Assembly (NCBI RefSeq): GCF_001938985.1
Contig: NZ_MKIN01000020.1
Coordinates: 62,001-126,000 of the forward strand
Length of the DNA: 64,000 bases
From: Gillisella taibaishanensis
GTDB lineage: Bacteria; Pseudomonadota; Alphaproteobacteria; Rhizobiales; Rhizobiaceae
Direction of reading: 5' to 3'
Both the position numbers and the translations under genes were made by a program. Of the stretch, positions 19,060 to 28,008 are shown piece by piece. The first letter of the stretch is position 1. Each line of letters begins with the position of its first letter. The notes beneath the pieces were generated by a model, which was not told the DNA's origin, did not search any database, and was given only the letters and a program-made list of their open reading frames with translations.

Positions 19060-19164
19060 TATATAGGCGCACCAGCATTGCAGATATGCGTGCATTCATG
19101 GCCTCCGCTGGACGACATCCCGGCCGCAGGCGACCCAATTCCTCCATTCAAGAAAGGAACCACG
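19060..19164 (+). promoter_or_regulatory. rpsO promoter/leader region, candidate S15 autoregulatory RNA
   Basis: A TATATA at 19060 could be a -10 box, though I see no good -35 at the right spacing. About 95 bases of GC-rich leader follow up to rpsO. S15 represses its own mRNA in several phyla, including alphaproteobacteria, through leader structures. I cannot fold this one with certainty, so the regulatory role is inferred. Confidence 0.35.
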
Positions 19165-19434
19165 ATGTCGATCACCGCAGAACGCAAGGCAGCCCTCATC
19201 AAGGAATATGCAACCAACGAAGGCGACACCGGTTCGCCGGAAGTCCAGGTTGCTATCCTGACTGAGCGGATCACCAATCTGACCGAGCATTTCAAGGGTC
19301 ACAAGAAGGACAACCACTCGCGTCGTGGCCTTCTGACGCTCGTATCCACCCGTCGTTCGCTTCTTGATTATCTCAAGAAGAAGGACGAAGGCCGGTACAG
19401 CAAGCTGATTGCGAGCCTCGGCATTCGCCGCTAA
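19165..19434 (+). CDS. rpsO: 30S ribosomal protein S15
   Basis: The 89-residue protein binds the central domain of 16S rRNA early in assembly. [32 protein letters not shown] and [12 protein letters not shown] are diagnostic. The ATG at 19165 follows GAAAGGAACCACG. A strong terminator follows, so much of its transcription is probably independent of pnp. Confidence 0.98.
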   Translation: MSITAERKAALIKEYATNEGDTGSPEVQVAILTERITNLTEHFKGHKKDNHSRRGLLTLVSTRRSLLDYLKKKDEGRYSKLIASLGIRR

Positions 19435-19440
19435 GCAATG

Positions 19441-19482
19441 GACCGGCGGGCTTCCGAGAGGAAGGACCCGCCGGTCGCTTTT
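19441..19482 (+). terminator. rho-independent terminator after rpsO
   Basis: GACCGGCGGG and CCCGCCGGTC form a perfect 10-bp outer stem. CTTCC and GGAAG form an inner stem with a GAGA loop. GCTTTT follows. Confidence 0.85.
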
Positions 19483-19829
19483 CCGGAGCGTGTTGCGCTT
19501 CGTATAAATCGTTTCCATGGCAATCCTGCCAGGAAACATGGTCGCAACGACCCTCTGGCTGCTTACGGCTGAAGGCGCGTCGCATGTGACCGAGAATTTT
19601 GCGGCCTGCCTTGCGTTGACCAACGCCGGGTGCTGCAAACGGCAGGCCGGATGGGCCGGTGCTGCCGATGACAACCGATGGCCTGTCATGGGGCAGGATT
19701 GTTGGATGCTTCCGCCAAGTGCGGTTCGAAGCCTCCCGCTGTCTTGCCCGTGATGGTTCAGCACGATGCGTCTGATCATGGCTTTGATGCTTAGGCATCC
19801 GAGCCGCCAGCGCATATGAAGGACAAGAT
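19483..19829 (+). other. rpsO-pnp intergenic region, pnp leader
   Basis: About 350 bases without a convincing gene. An 78-codon open frame at 19517-19753 has no family features. The stretch probably contains the pnp promoter and a structured 5' leader. In enterobacteria the pnp leader hairpin is cut by RNase III for autoregulation, which may apply here. AAGGAC before 19830 is the pnp ribosome site. Confidence 0.45.
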
Positions 19830-21974
19830 ATGTTTGATGTTCACAGCGTTGAGATCGAGTGGGCCGGCCGGCCGTTGAAGCTGGAAACGGGCAAGATCGC
19901 CCGCCAGGCCGACGGCGCCGTTCTCGCCACTTATGGCGAAACTGTTGTTCTCGCCACCGTGGTTTCCGCCAAGTCGCCGAAGCCAGGCCAGGATTTCTTC
20001 CCGCTCACCGTAAATTACCAGGAAAAGACCTATGCTGCCGGTAAGATCCCAGGCGGCTATTTCAAGCGCGAAGGCCGTCCGAGCGAAAAGGAAACCTTGG
20101 TTTCCCGCCTGATTGACCGCCCGATCCGCCCGCTCTTCCCTGAAGGTTACAAGAACGACACCCAGGTTGTCGTCACCGTTGTCCAGCACGACCTTGAAAA
20201 CGATCCTGACGTACTGTCGATGGTTGCCGCATCGGCGGCCCTGACGCTGTCGGGCGTGCCCTTCATGGGTCCGGTCGGCGGCGCTCGCGTCGGCTACATC
20301 AATGGCGAATACGTCCTCAACCCGCATCTCGACGAGATGGATGAGTCGGTTCTCGATCTCGTGGTTGCCGGCACCCAGGACGCCGTCCTGATGGTCGAGT
20401 CGGAAGCCAAGGAACTGAACGAAGACATCATGCTCGGCGCCGTCATGTTCGGCCACAAGGGCTTCCAGCCGGTTATCGACGCGATCATCAAGCTCGCTGA
20501 AGTCGCCGCCAAGGAACCCCGCGAATTCGAACCGGAAGATCATTCCGCTCTCGAAGCCGAAATGCTTGGTATCGCCGAAACCGAATTGCGCGCCGCCTAC
20601 AAGATCACCCAGAAGGCCGAGCGCTACGCAGCGGTCGACGCCGTCAAGGCCAAGGTGAAGGCGCATTTCTTCCCGGAAGGCGTAGAGCCGAAGTACACCG
20701 CCGAAGTCATCGGCGCGGTGTTCAAGCACCTGCAGGCGAAGATCGTTCGCTGGAACATCCTCGACACCAAGAGCCGTATCGACGGTCGTGACCTGGAAAC
20801 GGTTCGCGCTATCGTGTCGGAAGTCGGCATTCTGCCGCGCACCCATGGCTCGGCCCTGTTCACCCGCGGTGAAACCCAGGCGATCGTTGTTGCGACGCTC
20901 GGTACCGGCGAAGACGAACAGTATGTCGACAGCCTGACGGGCATGTACAAGGAACGCTTCCTGCTGCATTACAACTTCCCGCCCTACTCGGTCGGTGAAA
21001 CTGGCCGCATGGGCTCCCCGGGCCGTCGCGAAATCGGTCATGGCAAGCTCGCATGGCGCGCTATCCGTCCGATGCTACCATCGGCTGACCAGTTCCCCTA
21101 CACGTTGCGTGTCGTCTCCGAGATCACCGAGTCCAACGGCTCGTCCTCGATGGCAACCGTTTGCGGCACCTCGCTGGCATTGATGGATGCCGGCGTACCG
21201 CTGGCCAAGCCGGTTGCCGGCATTGCCATGGGTCTGATCCTTGAAGGCGAGCGTTTCGCCGTTCTCTCCGACATCCTCGGCGACGAAGATCACCTCGGTG
21301 ACATGGACTTCAAGGTTGCCGGTACCGCTGACGGCATCACCTCGCTGCAGATGGACATCAAGATCGCCGGTATCACCGAAGAGATCATGAAGGTCGCGTT
21401 GGCTCAAGCGCAGGGCGGCCGCAAGCATATTCTTGGCGAAATGGCCAATGCCATTACCGAAGGACGCTCGCAGCTTGGCGAATTCGCACCGCGCATCGAA
21501 GTCATGAACATCCCGGTCGACAAGATCCGTGAAGTCATCGGCTCCGGCGGCAAGGTCATCCGCGAAATCGTCGAAAAGACCGGCGCCAAGATCAACATCG
21601 AAGATGATGGCACCGTCAAGATCGCCTCTGCCTCCGGTAAGGAAATCGAAGCTGCCCGTAAGTGGATCCATTCCATCGTTGCCGAGCCGGAAGTCGGCTT
21701 GGTTTACGAAGGTACGGTCGTCAAAACCGCAGATTTCGGTGCTTTCGTCAACTTCTTCGGTTCACGCGATGGCCTGGTCCATATCAGCCAGCTGGCTGTC
21801 GACCGTGTCGCCAAGACCCAGGACGTCGTCAAGGAAGGCGACAAGGTATGGGTCAAGCTGATGGGCTTCGACGAGCGCGGCAAGGTTCGTCTGTCGATGA
21901 AGGTCGTCGATCAGGCCACCGGCAAGGAACTCGCTGGCGAGAAGAAGGCCGAGGGCGACGCTGCCGCTGAATAA
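19830..21974 (+). CDS. pnp: polyribonucleotide nucleotidyltransferase (PNPase)
   Basis: The 714-residue phosphorolytic 3'-5' exoribonuclease has two RNase PH domains (about 1-210 and 315-540) joined by a helical linker, then a KH domain ([20 protein letters not shown]) and an S1 domain ([20 protein letters not shown]). The active-site blocks [15 protein letters not shown] and [18 protein letters not shown] in the second PH domain are intact. It trims rRNA and degrades mRNA in the degradosome. A strong terminator follows. Confidence 0.98.
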   Translation: MFDVHSVEIEWAGRPLKLETGKIARQADGAVLATYGETVVLATVVSAKSPKPGQDFFPLTVNYQEKTYAAGKIPGGYFKREGRPSEKETLVSRLIDRPIRPLFPEGYKNDTQVVVTVVQHDLENDPDVLSMVAASAALTLSGVPFMGPVGGARVGYINGEYVLNPHLDEMDESVLDLVVAGTQDAVLMVESEAKELNEDIMLGAVMFGHKGFQPVIDAIIKLAEVAAKEPREFEPEDHSALEAEMLGIAETELRAAYKITQKAERYAAVDAVKAKVKAHFFPEGVEPKYTAEVIGAVFKHLQAKIVRWNILDTKSRIDGRDLETVRAIVSEVGILPRTHGSALFTRGETQAIVVATLGTGEDEQYVDSLTGMYKERFLLHYNFPPYSVGETGRMGSPGRREIGHGKLAWRAIRPMLPSADQFPYTLRVVSEITESNGSSSMATVCGTSLALMDAGVPLAKPVAGIAMGLILEGERFAVLSDILGDEDHLGDMDFKVAGTADGITSLQMDIKIAGITEEIMKVALAQAQGGRKHILGEMANAITEGRSQLGEFAPRIEVMNIPVDKIREVIGSGGKVIREIVEKTGAKINIEDDGTVKIASASGKEIEAARKWIHSIVAEPEVGLVYEGTVVKTADFGAFVNFFGSRDGLVHISQLAVDRVAKTQDVVKEGDKVWVKLMGFDERGKVRLSMKVVDQATGKELAGEKKAEGDAAAE

Positions 21975-21993
21975 GCGCAGCCGATTGTCTTTG

Positions 21994-22024
21994 AAGGCGC
22001 GGAAGATTTTCCGCGCCTTTTTTT
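21994..22024 (+). terminator. rho-independent terminator after pnp
   Basis: AAGGCGCGGAA and TTCCGCGCCTT form a perfect 11-bp stem with a GATT loop, followed by a T run. Confidence 0.9.
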
Positions 22025-22030
22025 ATCCGA

Positions 22031-22128
22031 CAGCGCCGCGCGTTTTGTAAAACGCGCAAAGGACGCTGTAACACCTTAAATCTACTGTATAATTCCTTAG
22101 ATCGATTCTGATTTAAGGAATTATACAG
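22031..22128. repeat. RIME-like two-palindrome intergenic element
   Basis: The element has two adjacent hairpins. The first joins CAGCG at 22031 to CGCTG at 22064, with an inner GCGCGTTTT/AAAACGCGC stem. The second is a perfect 15-bp inverted repeat, CTGTATAATTCCTTA at 22085 with its complement ending at 22128 and a 14-base loop. Its size and twin-palindrome build match the Rhizobium intergenic mosaic element RIME1. The family name is from memory of that build. Confidence 0.7.
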
Positions 22129-22149
22129 CCACGACGAGATTGACGAGCC

Positions 22150-23166
22150 ATGAGCCGCGAGACCCTGAAGACCATTTTTCATCCCTTCGTCACCGACGCC
22201 GTTGCCTTGCCGGGTGAAGGCGAGCGCTTCCTGTTTCTCGGTGCGGAAGCCGGCTTCGTAAAGCCGGAGGGCTTTGGTGCGGAACTGACGGTCGTTCAGG
22301 GCTTCCGGCCCGACTTCCGCCGATTGGAAGCGGCCCGGCAGGCACCCGTTCCTATTGCGGCTGGCGAGGCTTATGACGGCGCCTTGGTGTTGGCTGGCAA
22401 GCACAAGGGGCTGAACGAAAACCGCGTCGCTGGGGCGCTGACGCGGGTCAAGGCAGGCGGCATTATTGTCGTTGCTGGTACGAAGGAAGACGGCATCCAG
22501 CCGCTACGCAAGCAGATCGACCGACTCGGCTTTGAGCCACAATCCCTGCCGAAATACCACGGGATCGCCGTCTGGTTCACGGCTCCCGCCGATGCATCCG
22601 CAGCCATCTCTGCGCTAGCTTCCAAGCCCGTGATGATCGACGGTCGGTTTGAGACCTTTGCCGGCCAATTTTCGCATCTGCATGCCGATCCAGGCTCGGA
22701 GCTGCTGGCAAGCCGTTTGCCGGAGGACTTCGATGGCAATGCTGCAGATTTTGGTGCTGGCTGGGGCTATCTCTCCGTCATGCTTGCCGAAAAGGCACGC
22801 CGCACCAACCGCATCGACTTGTTCGAAGCCAATTACGAGGCCCTGGAGCAGGCGAAGAAGAACCTGGCGCGCAATTGCCCTACTTTGGCTACCCGTTTCT
22901 TCTGGCAGGATCTCGGCACCGAACCTGCCAAGGAGAAATACGATCTGGTCGTCATGAACCCTCCGTTCCACGAGGGGCATGCAGCCGAACCGTCAATCGG
23001 GGAAGCCATGATCAAGGCGGCATCCGATGCACTGCGCGGCGGCGGTGATCTGCTGATGGTCGCCAATCGCGGCTTGGCCTATGAGCCGGTCTTGGCCGCC
23101 CATTTCCGCCAACACGGTGAAACCTGCCGCAATGCGCGCTACAAGGTGCTGTGGGCGAAGAAATAA
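22150..23166 (+). CDS. RsmC/RlmG-like class I SAM methyltransferase
   Basis: The 338-residue product has the two-domain layout of guanine-N2 rRNA methyltransferases. The N-terminal half is a degenerate Rossmann domain (DGALVLAGKHKGLNENRV). The C-terminal half is the active domain, with the SAM site NAADFGAGWGYLSVMLAEKA and the catalytic NPPFHEG motif near residue 275. It probably methylates a guanine of 16S or 23S rRNA; which base cannot be told from sequence alone. The RIME-like element sits directly upstream. Confidence 0.85.
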   Translation: MSRETLKTIFHPFVTDAVALPGEGERFLFLGAEAGFVKPEGFGAELTVVQGFRPDFRRLEAARQAPVPIAAGEAYDGALVLAGKHKGLNENRVAGALTRVKAGGIIVVAGTKEDGIQPLRKQIDRLGFEPQSLPKYHGIAVWFTAPADASAAISALASKPVMIDGRFETFAGQFSHLHADPGSELLASRLPEDFDGNAADFGAGWGYLSVMLAEKARRTNRIDLFEANYEALEQAKKNLARNCPTLATRFFWQDLGTEPAKEKYDLVVMNPPFHEGHAAEPSIGEAMIKAASDALRGGGDLLMVANRGLAYEPVLAAHFRQHGETCRNARYKVLWAKK

Positions 23167-23179
23167 GTCTCAGACTATT

Positions 23180-23220
23180 CAACAAAAAAGCGCCGGGAAA
23201 TCCAGGCGCCTTTTTTGTTG
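23180..23220. terminator. bidirectional terminator
   Basis: CAACAAAAAAGCGCC pairs, with one bulge, to GGCGCCTTTTTTGTTG. T runs lie on both strands. It separates the convergent methyltransferase and fabI genes. Confidence 0.9.
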
Positions 23221-23236
23221 ATCGAGTGGACCTCGG

Positions 23237-24052
23237 TTATTCCGCGTCCGATGAGCGCAGCACATCAAGGGCCGGCAATGAGGTAACGTTATAGCCGCTG
23301 TCGACGTAATGCACTTCGCCGGTTACGCCAGCGGAAAGATCCGACAGGAGATACAGCGCCGAGCCACCAATATCTTCAATAGTCGGCGTCCGGCGTAGCG
23401 GTGCGTTCTTCTGGTTCCAGTTCAGGATGGCGCGTGCGTCGGAGATGCCGGCGCCTGCCAGCGTGCGCACCGGGCCAGCCGAGATGGCATTGACGCGGAT
23501 GCCGCGCGGACCGTAATCGCAGGCGAGGTAGCGCATGGAGGATTCCAGCGCGGCCTTGGCGACACCCATGACATTATAGTTCGGGATAACGCGCATCGAG
23601 CCGCCATAGGTCAGCGTCAACATTGCGCCACCATCGGTCATCAGGTCTGCCGCGCGCCGTGCAATTTCGGTAAACGAGAAGCAGGAAATCACCATGGTAC
23701 GGGTGAAGTTTTCCCTAGATGTGTCGGCGTAGAGGCCTTTTAGCTCGTTCTTGTCGGAAAAGCCGATGGCATGTACGACGAAATCGAGCTTGCCCCAACG
23801 CTCCTTGATAGCAGCAATGGTTGCATCGACGGATGCCAGATCTTCGACGTCGCAGGGCAGAATGAAGTCTGAACCGAGCTGGCTGGCTAGCGGTTTAACG
23901 CGCTTTCCCAAGGCTTCGCCCTGATAGGTAAAGGCAAGCTCAGCACCGGCAGACGAAAGTGCCTGGGAAATACCCCAGGCGATCGAGTGGTTATTCGCGA
24001 CGCCCATAATGAGCCCGCGTTTACCTTGCATGGAAGCGATCATCAATGTCAT
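23237..24052 (-). CDS. fabI: enoyl-[acyl-carrier-protein] reductase (NADH), FabI
   Basis: The 271-residue short-chain dehydrogenase performs the last reduction of fatty acid elongation. Visible features are the nucleotide site [19 protein letters not shown] and the catalytic pair Tyr159 and Lys166 in YNVMGVAK, matching E. coli Tyr156/Lys163. The ATG at 24052 overlaps the fabB stop as ATGA. It is the last gene of fabA-fabB-fabI. FabI is the triclosan target. Confidence 0.96.
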   Translation of the reverse strand: MTLMIASMQGKRGLIMGVANNHSIAWGISQALSSAGAELAFTYQGEALGKRVKPLASQLGSDFILPCDVEDLASVDATIAAIKERWGKLDFVVHAIGFSDKNELKGLYADTSRENFTRTMVISCFSFTEIARRAADLMTDGGAMLTLTYGGSMRVIPNYNVMGVAKAALESSMRYLACDYGPRGIRVNAISAGPVRTLAGAGISDARAILNWNQKNAPLRRTPTIEDIGGSALYLLSDLSAGVTGEVHYVDSGYNVTSLPALDVLRSSDAE

Positions 24053-25272
24053 CCGTTATGGCGCTGAAACACCAGTGTTGCGTTGGTGCCGCCAAAACCG
24101 AAGGAGTTAGAAAGGACAGTGTCAATCTTGGCATTGTCGATGCGCTGGCGCACGACAGGCACGCCTTCGAATTCCGGATCGAGCGTGGTGATATGAGCGC
24201 TTTCGCCGATGAAACGCTCCTGCATCATCAACAGGCCATAGATCGATTCCTGCACGCCGGCAGCGCCGAGCGAATGTCCTGTCAGCGACTTCGTGGACTG
24301 GACATGCGGGATCTTGTCACCGAACACGGCGCGGATGGCACCGATTTCCTTGCTGTCGCCGACCGGCGTCGAGGTGCCATGCGTATTGATGTAGTCGATA
24401 TCGCCCTTGACGGTCGACATCGCCTGACGCATGCAACGGATCGCACCTTCACCTGAAGGCGCAACCATATCGTAGCCATCCGAAGTCGCGCCATAGCCGG
24501 TGAGTTCGGCATAAATTTTCGCGCCACGGGCCTTAGCATGCTCCAGCTCTTCGAGAACCAGCACGCCAGCACCGCCAGCGATGACGAAGCCATCGCGGTC
24601 GACATCATAGGCGCGCGAAGCCAGGGCCGGCGTGTCGTTATACTTGGTCGACATGGCGCCCATGGCGTCGAACAGGTCGGACATCGACCAGTCAAGATCT
24701 TCGTGACCACCAGCGAACATGATGTCCTGCTTGCCCCACTGGATCATTTCTGCAGCATTTCCGATGCAATGAGCCGAGGTCGAGCAGGCAGACGAGATCG
24801 AATAGTTGACGCCGTGGATCTTGAACCAGGTCGCGAGCGTCGCGGATGCGGTCGAAGACATGGCTTTCGGCACGGCAAACGGGCCGATTCGCTTCGGGCT
24901 CTTGTTCTGACGGGTAATATCGGCCGCCTCGACGATCTGCCGGGTCGACGGACCGCCGGAACCCATGATGATGCCGGTGCGCTCGTTGGCGGCATAATCC
25001 TTTTCCTCAAGGCCAGAATCGGCGATTGCCTGCTTCATGGCCACGTGGTTCCAGGCACCGCCCTGCGACAGGAAGCGCATAGCGCGTCGGTCGACGAGGT
25101 CGCTCGTGTCCAGCGTAGGCTGGCCCCAGACCTGGCATTTGAAACCATGTTCGGCAAAATCGGGAGAAAAGGAAATGCCGGACCGGGCGTCGCGTAGCGA
25201 TGCCGTCACCTCTGCGGCGTTATTGCCGATGGAGGACACGATGCCCAGACCCGTAACTACTACCCGTCTCAT
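24049..25272 (-). CDS. fabB: beta-ketoacyl-ACP synthase I (FabB)
   Basis: The 407-residue condensing enzyme has the Cys-His-His triad: Cys163 in [14 protein letters not shown] (same number as E. coli FabB), His in [11 protein letters not shown], and His in [12 protein letters not shown]. Together with FabA it elongates cis-unsaturated acyl chains. The start at 25272 ([13 protein letters not shown]) is conserved; the open frame extends 33 codons upstream into the fabA spacer. It lies 34 bases after fabA and overlaps fabI by 4 bp. Confidence 0.97.
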   Translation of the reverse strand: MRRVVVTGLGIVSSIGNNAAEVTASLRDARSGISFSPDFAEHGFKCQVWGQPTLDTSDLVDRRAMRFLSQGGAWNHVAMKQAIADSGLEEKDYAANERTGIIMGSGGPSTRQIVEAADITRQNKSPKRIGPFAVPKAMSSTASATLATWFKIHGVNYSISSACSTSAHCIGNAAEMIQWGKQDIMFAGGHEDLDWSMSDLFDAMGAMSTKYNDTPALASRAYDVDRDGFVIAGGAGVLVLEELEHAKARGAKIYAELTGYGATSDGYDMVAPSGEGAIRCMRQAMSTVKGDIDYINTHGTSTPVGDSKEIGAIRAVFGDKIPHVQSTKSLTGHSLGAAGVQESIYGLLMMQERFIGESAHITTLDPEFEGVPVVRQRIDNAKIDTVLSNSFGFGGTNATLVFQRHNG

Positions 25273-25306
25273 GTAATAGACCTTTTGCTTGATTGGGGAG
25301 AGGCGC

Positions 25307-25822
25307 TCAGTCGGCCTTATCCTTGAACAGGCCGACCCGCAGGTCGGTCGCCTTGTAGATGACCTCGCCATCGGCCTTCATCCAGCCATCGGCGATGCCA
25401 AGAACGAGGCGGCCGCGCATGACGCGTTTGAAGTCGATGCCGTATTCCACGAGTTTCGTGGAAGGGGTGACCATGCCGGTAAATTTTACTTCGCCGGTGG
25501 AAATGGCCCGGCCCTTGCCAGGCTCGCCGAGCCAGCCGAGATAAAAACCCGTCAACTGCCACATGGCGTCCAGGCCCAGGCAGCCCGGCATGACCGGATC
25601 GCCCTGAAAATGGCAAGGGAAGAACCAGAGGTCGGGAGTGATATCAAACTCGGCGCGAATATAACCCTTGTCATGAGGGCCACCGGTCTCGGAAATATCA
25701 GTGATGCGGTTGAACATCAGCATTGGCGGCAACGGCAGCTGGGCGTTACCCTGGCCGAACAGCTCGCCGCGACCGCAGGAGAGAATTTCCTCGTAATTGT
25801 AGCTCGTTTGTCTTTCGTTCAT
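25307..25822 (-). CDS. fabA: 3-hydroxydecanoyl-ACP dehydratase/isomerase (FabA)
   Basis: The 171-residue hotdog-fold enzyme dehydrates 3-hydroxydecanoyl-ACP and isomerises the product to the cis-3 isomer, the branch point to unsaturated fatty acids. Catalytic His71 and Asp85 lie in [12 protein letters not shown] and [10 protein letters not shown], matching E. coli His70/Asp84. It is the first gene of fabA-fabB-fabI, divergent from irr, a standard rhizobial arrangement. Confidence 0.97.
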   Translation of the reverse strand: MNERQTSYNYEEILSCGRGELFGQGNAQLPLPPMLMFNRITDISETGGPHDKGYIRAEFDITPDLWFFPCHFQGDPVMPGCLGLDAMWQLTGFYLGWLGEPGKGRAISTGEVKFTGMVTPSTKLVEYGIDFKRVMRGRLVLGIADGWMKADGEVIYKATDLRVGLFKDKAD

Positions 25823-26054
25823 CGGTCTTTCAATTCCCCCCTTTAGGCGTTCCGCATTAGGAGACTTAAAGCAAGATGGCGACGAATTGAAGCCGATGCC
25901 AGTTCATTCCAACGCTTTGCGCGGATGTGTTTGGCCTCGGTTCCGGTCGCTTTCTGTCGTCCGCATACAGGAAGCGCCCATCCTCCACCAGTGGTAAAAT
26001 CGGTCAATCGCCCCAACATCAGGGCTTTCACTGGATTTACCCTAGGTGAAACTA
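25823..26054. promoter_or_regulatory. divergent fabA / irr control region
   Basis: The region between the fabA and irr starts is 308 bases. A G-rich stretch lies just upstream of fabA on the minus strand. No Irr box resembling the one before mbfA is present, and I did not find a clear TGA-N9-TCA RirA box. I see no gene here. Confidence 0.5.
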
Positions 26055-26083
26055 TTGAAAGACCGGACCTTACCGGATATATC
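26055..26083 (+). promoter_or_regulatory. sigma-70-like promoter for irr
   Basis: TTGAAA and TATATC are separated by exactly 17 bases, about 48 bases upstream of the irr start codon. Confidence 0.55.
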
Positions 26084-26130
26084 AGTACGGCAATGGTGTA
26101 ATTTCAAGGGACGAAGCGGAGATCGTCGGC

Positions 26131-26547
26131 ATGGTGGCGCAAGCCTCTCGGGAAGTAGAAGCAAAACTGCGTCGGTCCGGCCTTCGGCCGACACGGCAAC
26201 GTGTTGCCTTGGCTTCTCTTCTTTTTGCCAAGGGCGACCGACATTTGACTGTGGAAGAGCTGCACGAAGAAGCGGTTTCCGCGGATGTGCCCGTTTCGCT
26301 TGCCACCGTTTACAACACGCTGCACCAGTTCACGGAAGCCGGCATGATCCGGGTTCTCGCGGTCGAAAGCAACAAGACCTATTTCGATACCAATGTTTCC
26401 GATCATCACCACTTCTTCGTGGAAGGTCGCAACGAAGTGCTCGACATTCCCGTCAGCAATATCGAGATCGGCAATCTGCCGGAGCCGCCTGAAGGCATGG
26501 AAATATCCCATATCGACGTGGTTATTCGCCTGCGTCCCAAGGCTTGA
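26131..26547 (+). CDS. irr: iron response regulator Irr (Fur family)
   Basis: The 138-residue Fur-family regulator has the winged helix (LRPTRQRVALASLLF to VSLATVYNTLHQFTEAGM) and the His-rich heme-binding motif at residues 92-94 (VSDHHHFFV). It lacks the N-terminal Cys-Pro heme motif of Bradyrhizobium Irr, as is usual in Rhizobiaceae. Irr represses or activates iron and heme genes through TTTAGAA-N3-TTCTAAA boxes when iron is low. One perfect box lies before mbfA at 33202 in this window. Confidence 0.95.
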   Translation: MVAQASREVEAKLRRSGLRPTRQRVALASLLFAKGDRHLTVEELHEEAVSADVPVSLATVYNTLHQFTEAGMIRVLAVESNKTYFDTNVSDHHHFFVEGRNEVLDIPVSNIEIGNLPEPPEGMEISHIDVVIRLRPKA

Positions 26548-26611
26548 GCTCTCGGTTGACGGCTTGCTAGCCAATCATTTCCGGTCACTGATTTATTTGA
26601 TCTCCTAACCC

Positions 26612-27247
26612 TCACATGACGTCGTCAGGATGTCTGCCGGCCTGATGGCCGTAGCGGGGAAATGTCCAGCCAAAGAAAATCGCGCCGGCACGGACTAGAA
26701 ATGCTGCGAGAACACCACCTGCGGAAGCCCAGTAAAGCGGCGCTCCGACGATGAATGCTCCGGTGAACACGCAGGCCCCGATCAGGGCTGCAGTGATGTA
26801 GATTTCCGGCCGCAGCAGAACCGAAGGTTCGTTGGCGACAATATCACGCAAGACACCGCCAAGCGTCGCGGTCATCACGCCGGTCACGATGGCGATGGTT
26901 GGTGATCCCGTTGCGGCCAAGCCCTTGGCCGCTCCCATGACGCAATAGGCGGCAAGGCCAACTGCATCGAGCCAGATCAATAGCTTGTAGCGTGATTCCA
27001 CCAGATGGGCCGTGAAAAACACCAGCACCGCAATCGTGCAGCAGATCAGGATATAGCTCGGATTGACCACCCAAAATACCGGCAGGCGGCCAAGAATGAT
27101 ATCGCGCACCGTGCCGCCGCCCGTGCCTGTTACCGTTGCCAGAAACAGGAAGCCGATCAGATCCAGCTGCTTGCGCGAGGCGGCAAGCGCGCCGGTTGCG
27201 GCAAACAGCGCGACGCCGGCATAATCGAGATAGAGCAGCAACGACAT
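26612..27247 (-). CDS. TRIC/UPF0126 family membrane channel (YadS-like)
   Basis: The 211-residue product has seven membrane helices in two repeats, each with a glycine-rich kinked motif: GTGGGTVRDIILGRLP and TLGGVLRDIVANEPS. These define the bacterial TRIC (UPF0126) family, trimeric monovalent-cation channels; some members have been proposed to carry glycine. The ATG at 27247 starts the first helix. A much longer frame upstream has no homology. It is convergent with irr and divergent from the following secreted-protein gene. Confidence 0.92.
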   Translation of the reverse strand: MSLLLYLDYAGVALFAATGALAASRKQLDLIGFLFLATVTGTGGGTVRDIILGRLPVFWVVNPSYILICCTIAVLVFFTAHLVESRYKLLIWLDAVGLAAYCVMGAAKGLAATGSPTIAIVTGVMTATLGGVLRDIVANEPSVLLRPEIYITAALIGACVFTGAFIVGAPLYWASAGGVLAAFLVRAGAIFFGWTFPRYGHQAGRHPDDVM

Positions 27248-27460
27248 GACGGTCCTGACATCGTACGGTTGGTGAAGAATCGCCTGCAAGCTTATACCGC
27301 AAGGCCTTACCCAAGGCATTCGGCCTCGCATCTTCTTTCTTCCAAGACAAGGGCCGCGCAAGCTGGATGGGATATGGCAACAGATAATGCTCCGCCCCGA
27401 AAAATGGAAAGGCTCTGCGCACCAGGCGGGGAGCCGCAATCCTGCCGAAGGTTCCTGCCC

Positions 27461-27931
27461 GTGAAATTCCTCGCTCGTCTCCTTCTGTGCCTGCTTTTTG
27501 TCATGCCGGCTTCCGTCACCTTCAGCCAGCAGCAATTGGTCAGCGATCCCGAGATCTACGAGAAGGATCATTTCCGCAAAGTTTGCGACAAGGCCGAATT
27601 CGACGACAACTATGTTACCCGGCTCGACATTAACAACGACGGTCTCATTGATGCCGTTGTCAACGAAGGCGCGCTGACCTGCGACGGCAAGCACGGTCCC
27701 GATTGCGATGCCGACGGTTGCCCCTACAATTTCTATGTCCAGGTCAAGGAGGGCGGTTACCTGATGATCGCGACCGCCAAGATCTATGGCTACGACTTTA
27801 TCCAGCGCTTCGGTAACAAGGTCTTCGTTTTGAAGATGCCGCCACACTTTTGTGATCGGACCGACGGGCCACAATGCGAAATGACCGTGCGGGTACGCGG
27901 TGTAATGTTCGTGACGATATTCAAAAAATAG
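27461..27931 (+). CDS. small secreted protein with EF-hand-like loop, unknown
   Basis: The 156-residue product starts at a GTG at 27461, chosen because AAGG lies nine bases upstream and a signal peptide begins at once (MKFLARLLLCLLFVMPASV, cleaved near TFS). ATGs at 27374 and 27404 are alternatives. DINNDGLIDAVV resembles an EF-hand or dockerin calcium loop. Cysteines in ALTCDGKHG, PDCDADGCPY, PHFCDRT and PQCEMT suggest periplasmic disulfides. No named family is recognised. Confidence 0.7.
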   Translation: MKFLARLLLCLLFVMPASVTFSQQQLVSDPEIYEKDHFRKVCDKAEFDDNYVTRLDINNDGLIDAVVNEGALTCDGKHGPDCDADGCPYNFYVQVKEGGYLMIATAKIYGYDFIQRFGNKVFVLKMPPHFCDRTDGPQCEMTVRVRGVMFVTIFKK

Positions 27932-28008
27932 GGTGCACGGGCCGGAACGGGACATGCGAAGACCGAAGCCTGTCGCATGTCCCGCGTCCCTCGAAGCGAG
28001 CGTTAGCC

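Noticed and set aside
19517..19753. A 78-codon frame between rpsO and pnp
   Set aside because: No homology, no good ribosome site and many cysteines and tryptophans in unusual context. It is more likely leader sequence.
26041..26130. An Irr box or RirA box before irr
   Set aside because: No TTTAGAA-N3-TTCTAAA or TGA-N9-TCA match was found by eye. Autoregulation cannot be supported here.
26612..27955. Long N-terminal extension of the TRIC gene to 447 codons
   Set aside because: The extra 236 codons lie antisense to the secreted-protein gene and lack membrane or channel features. The family length is about 210.
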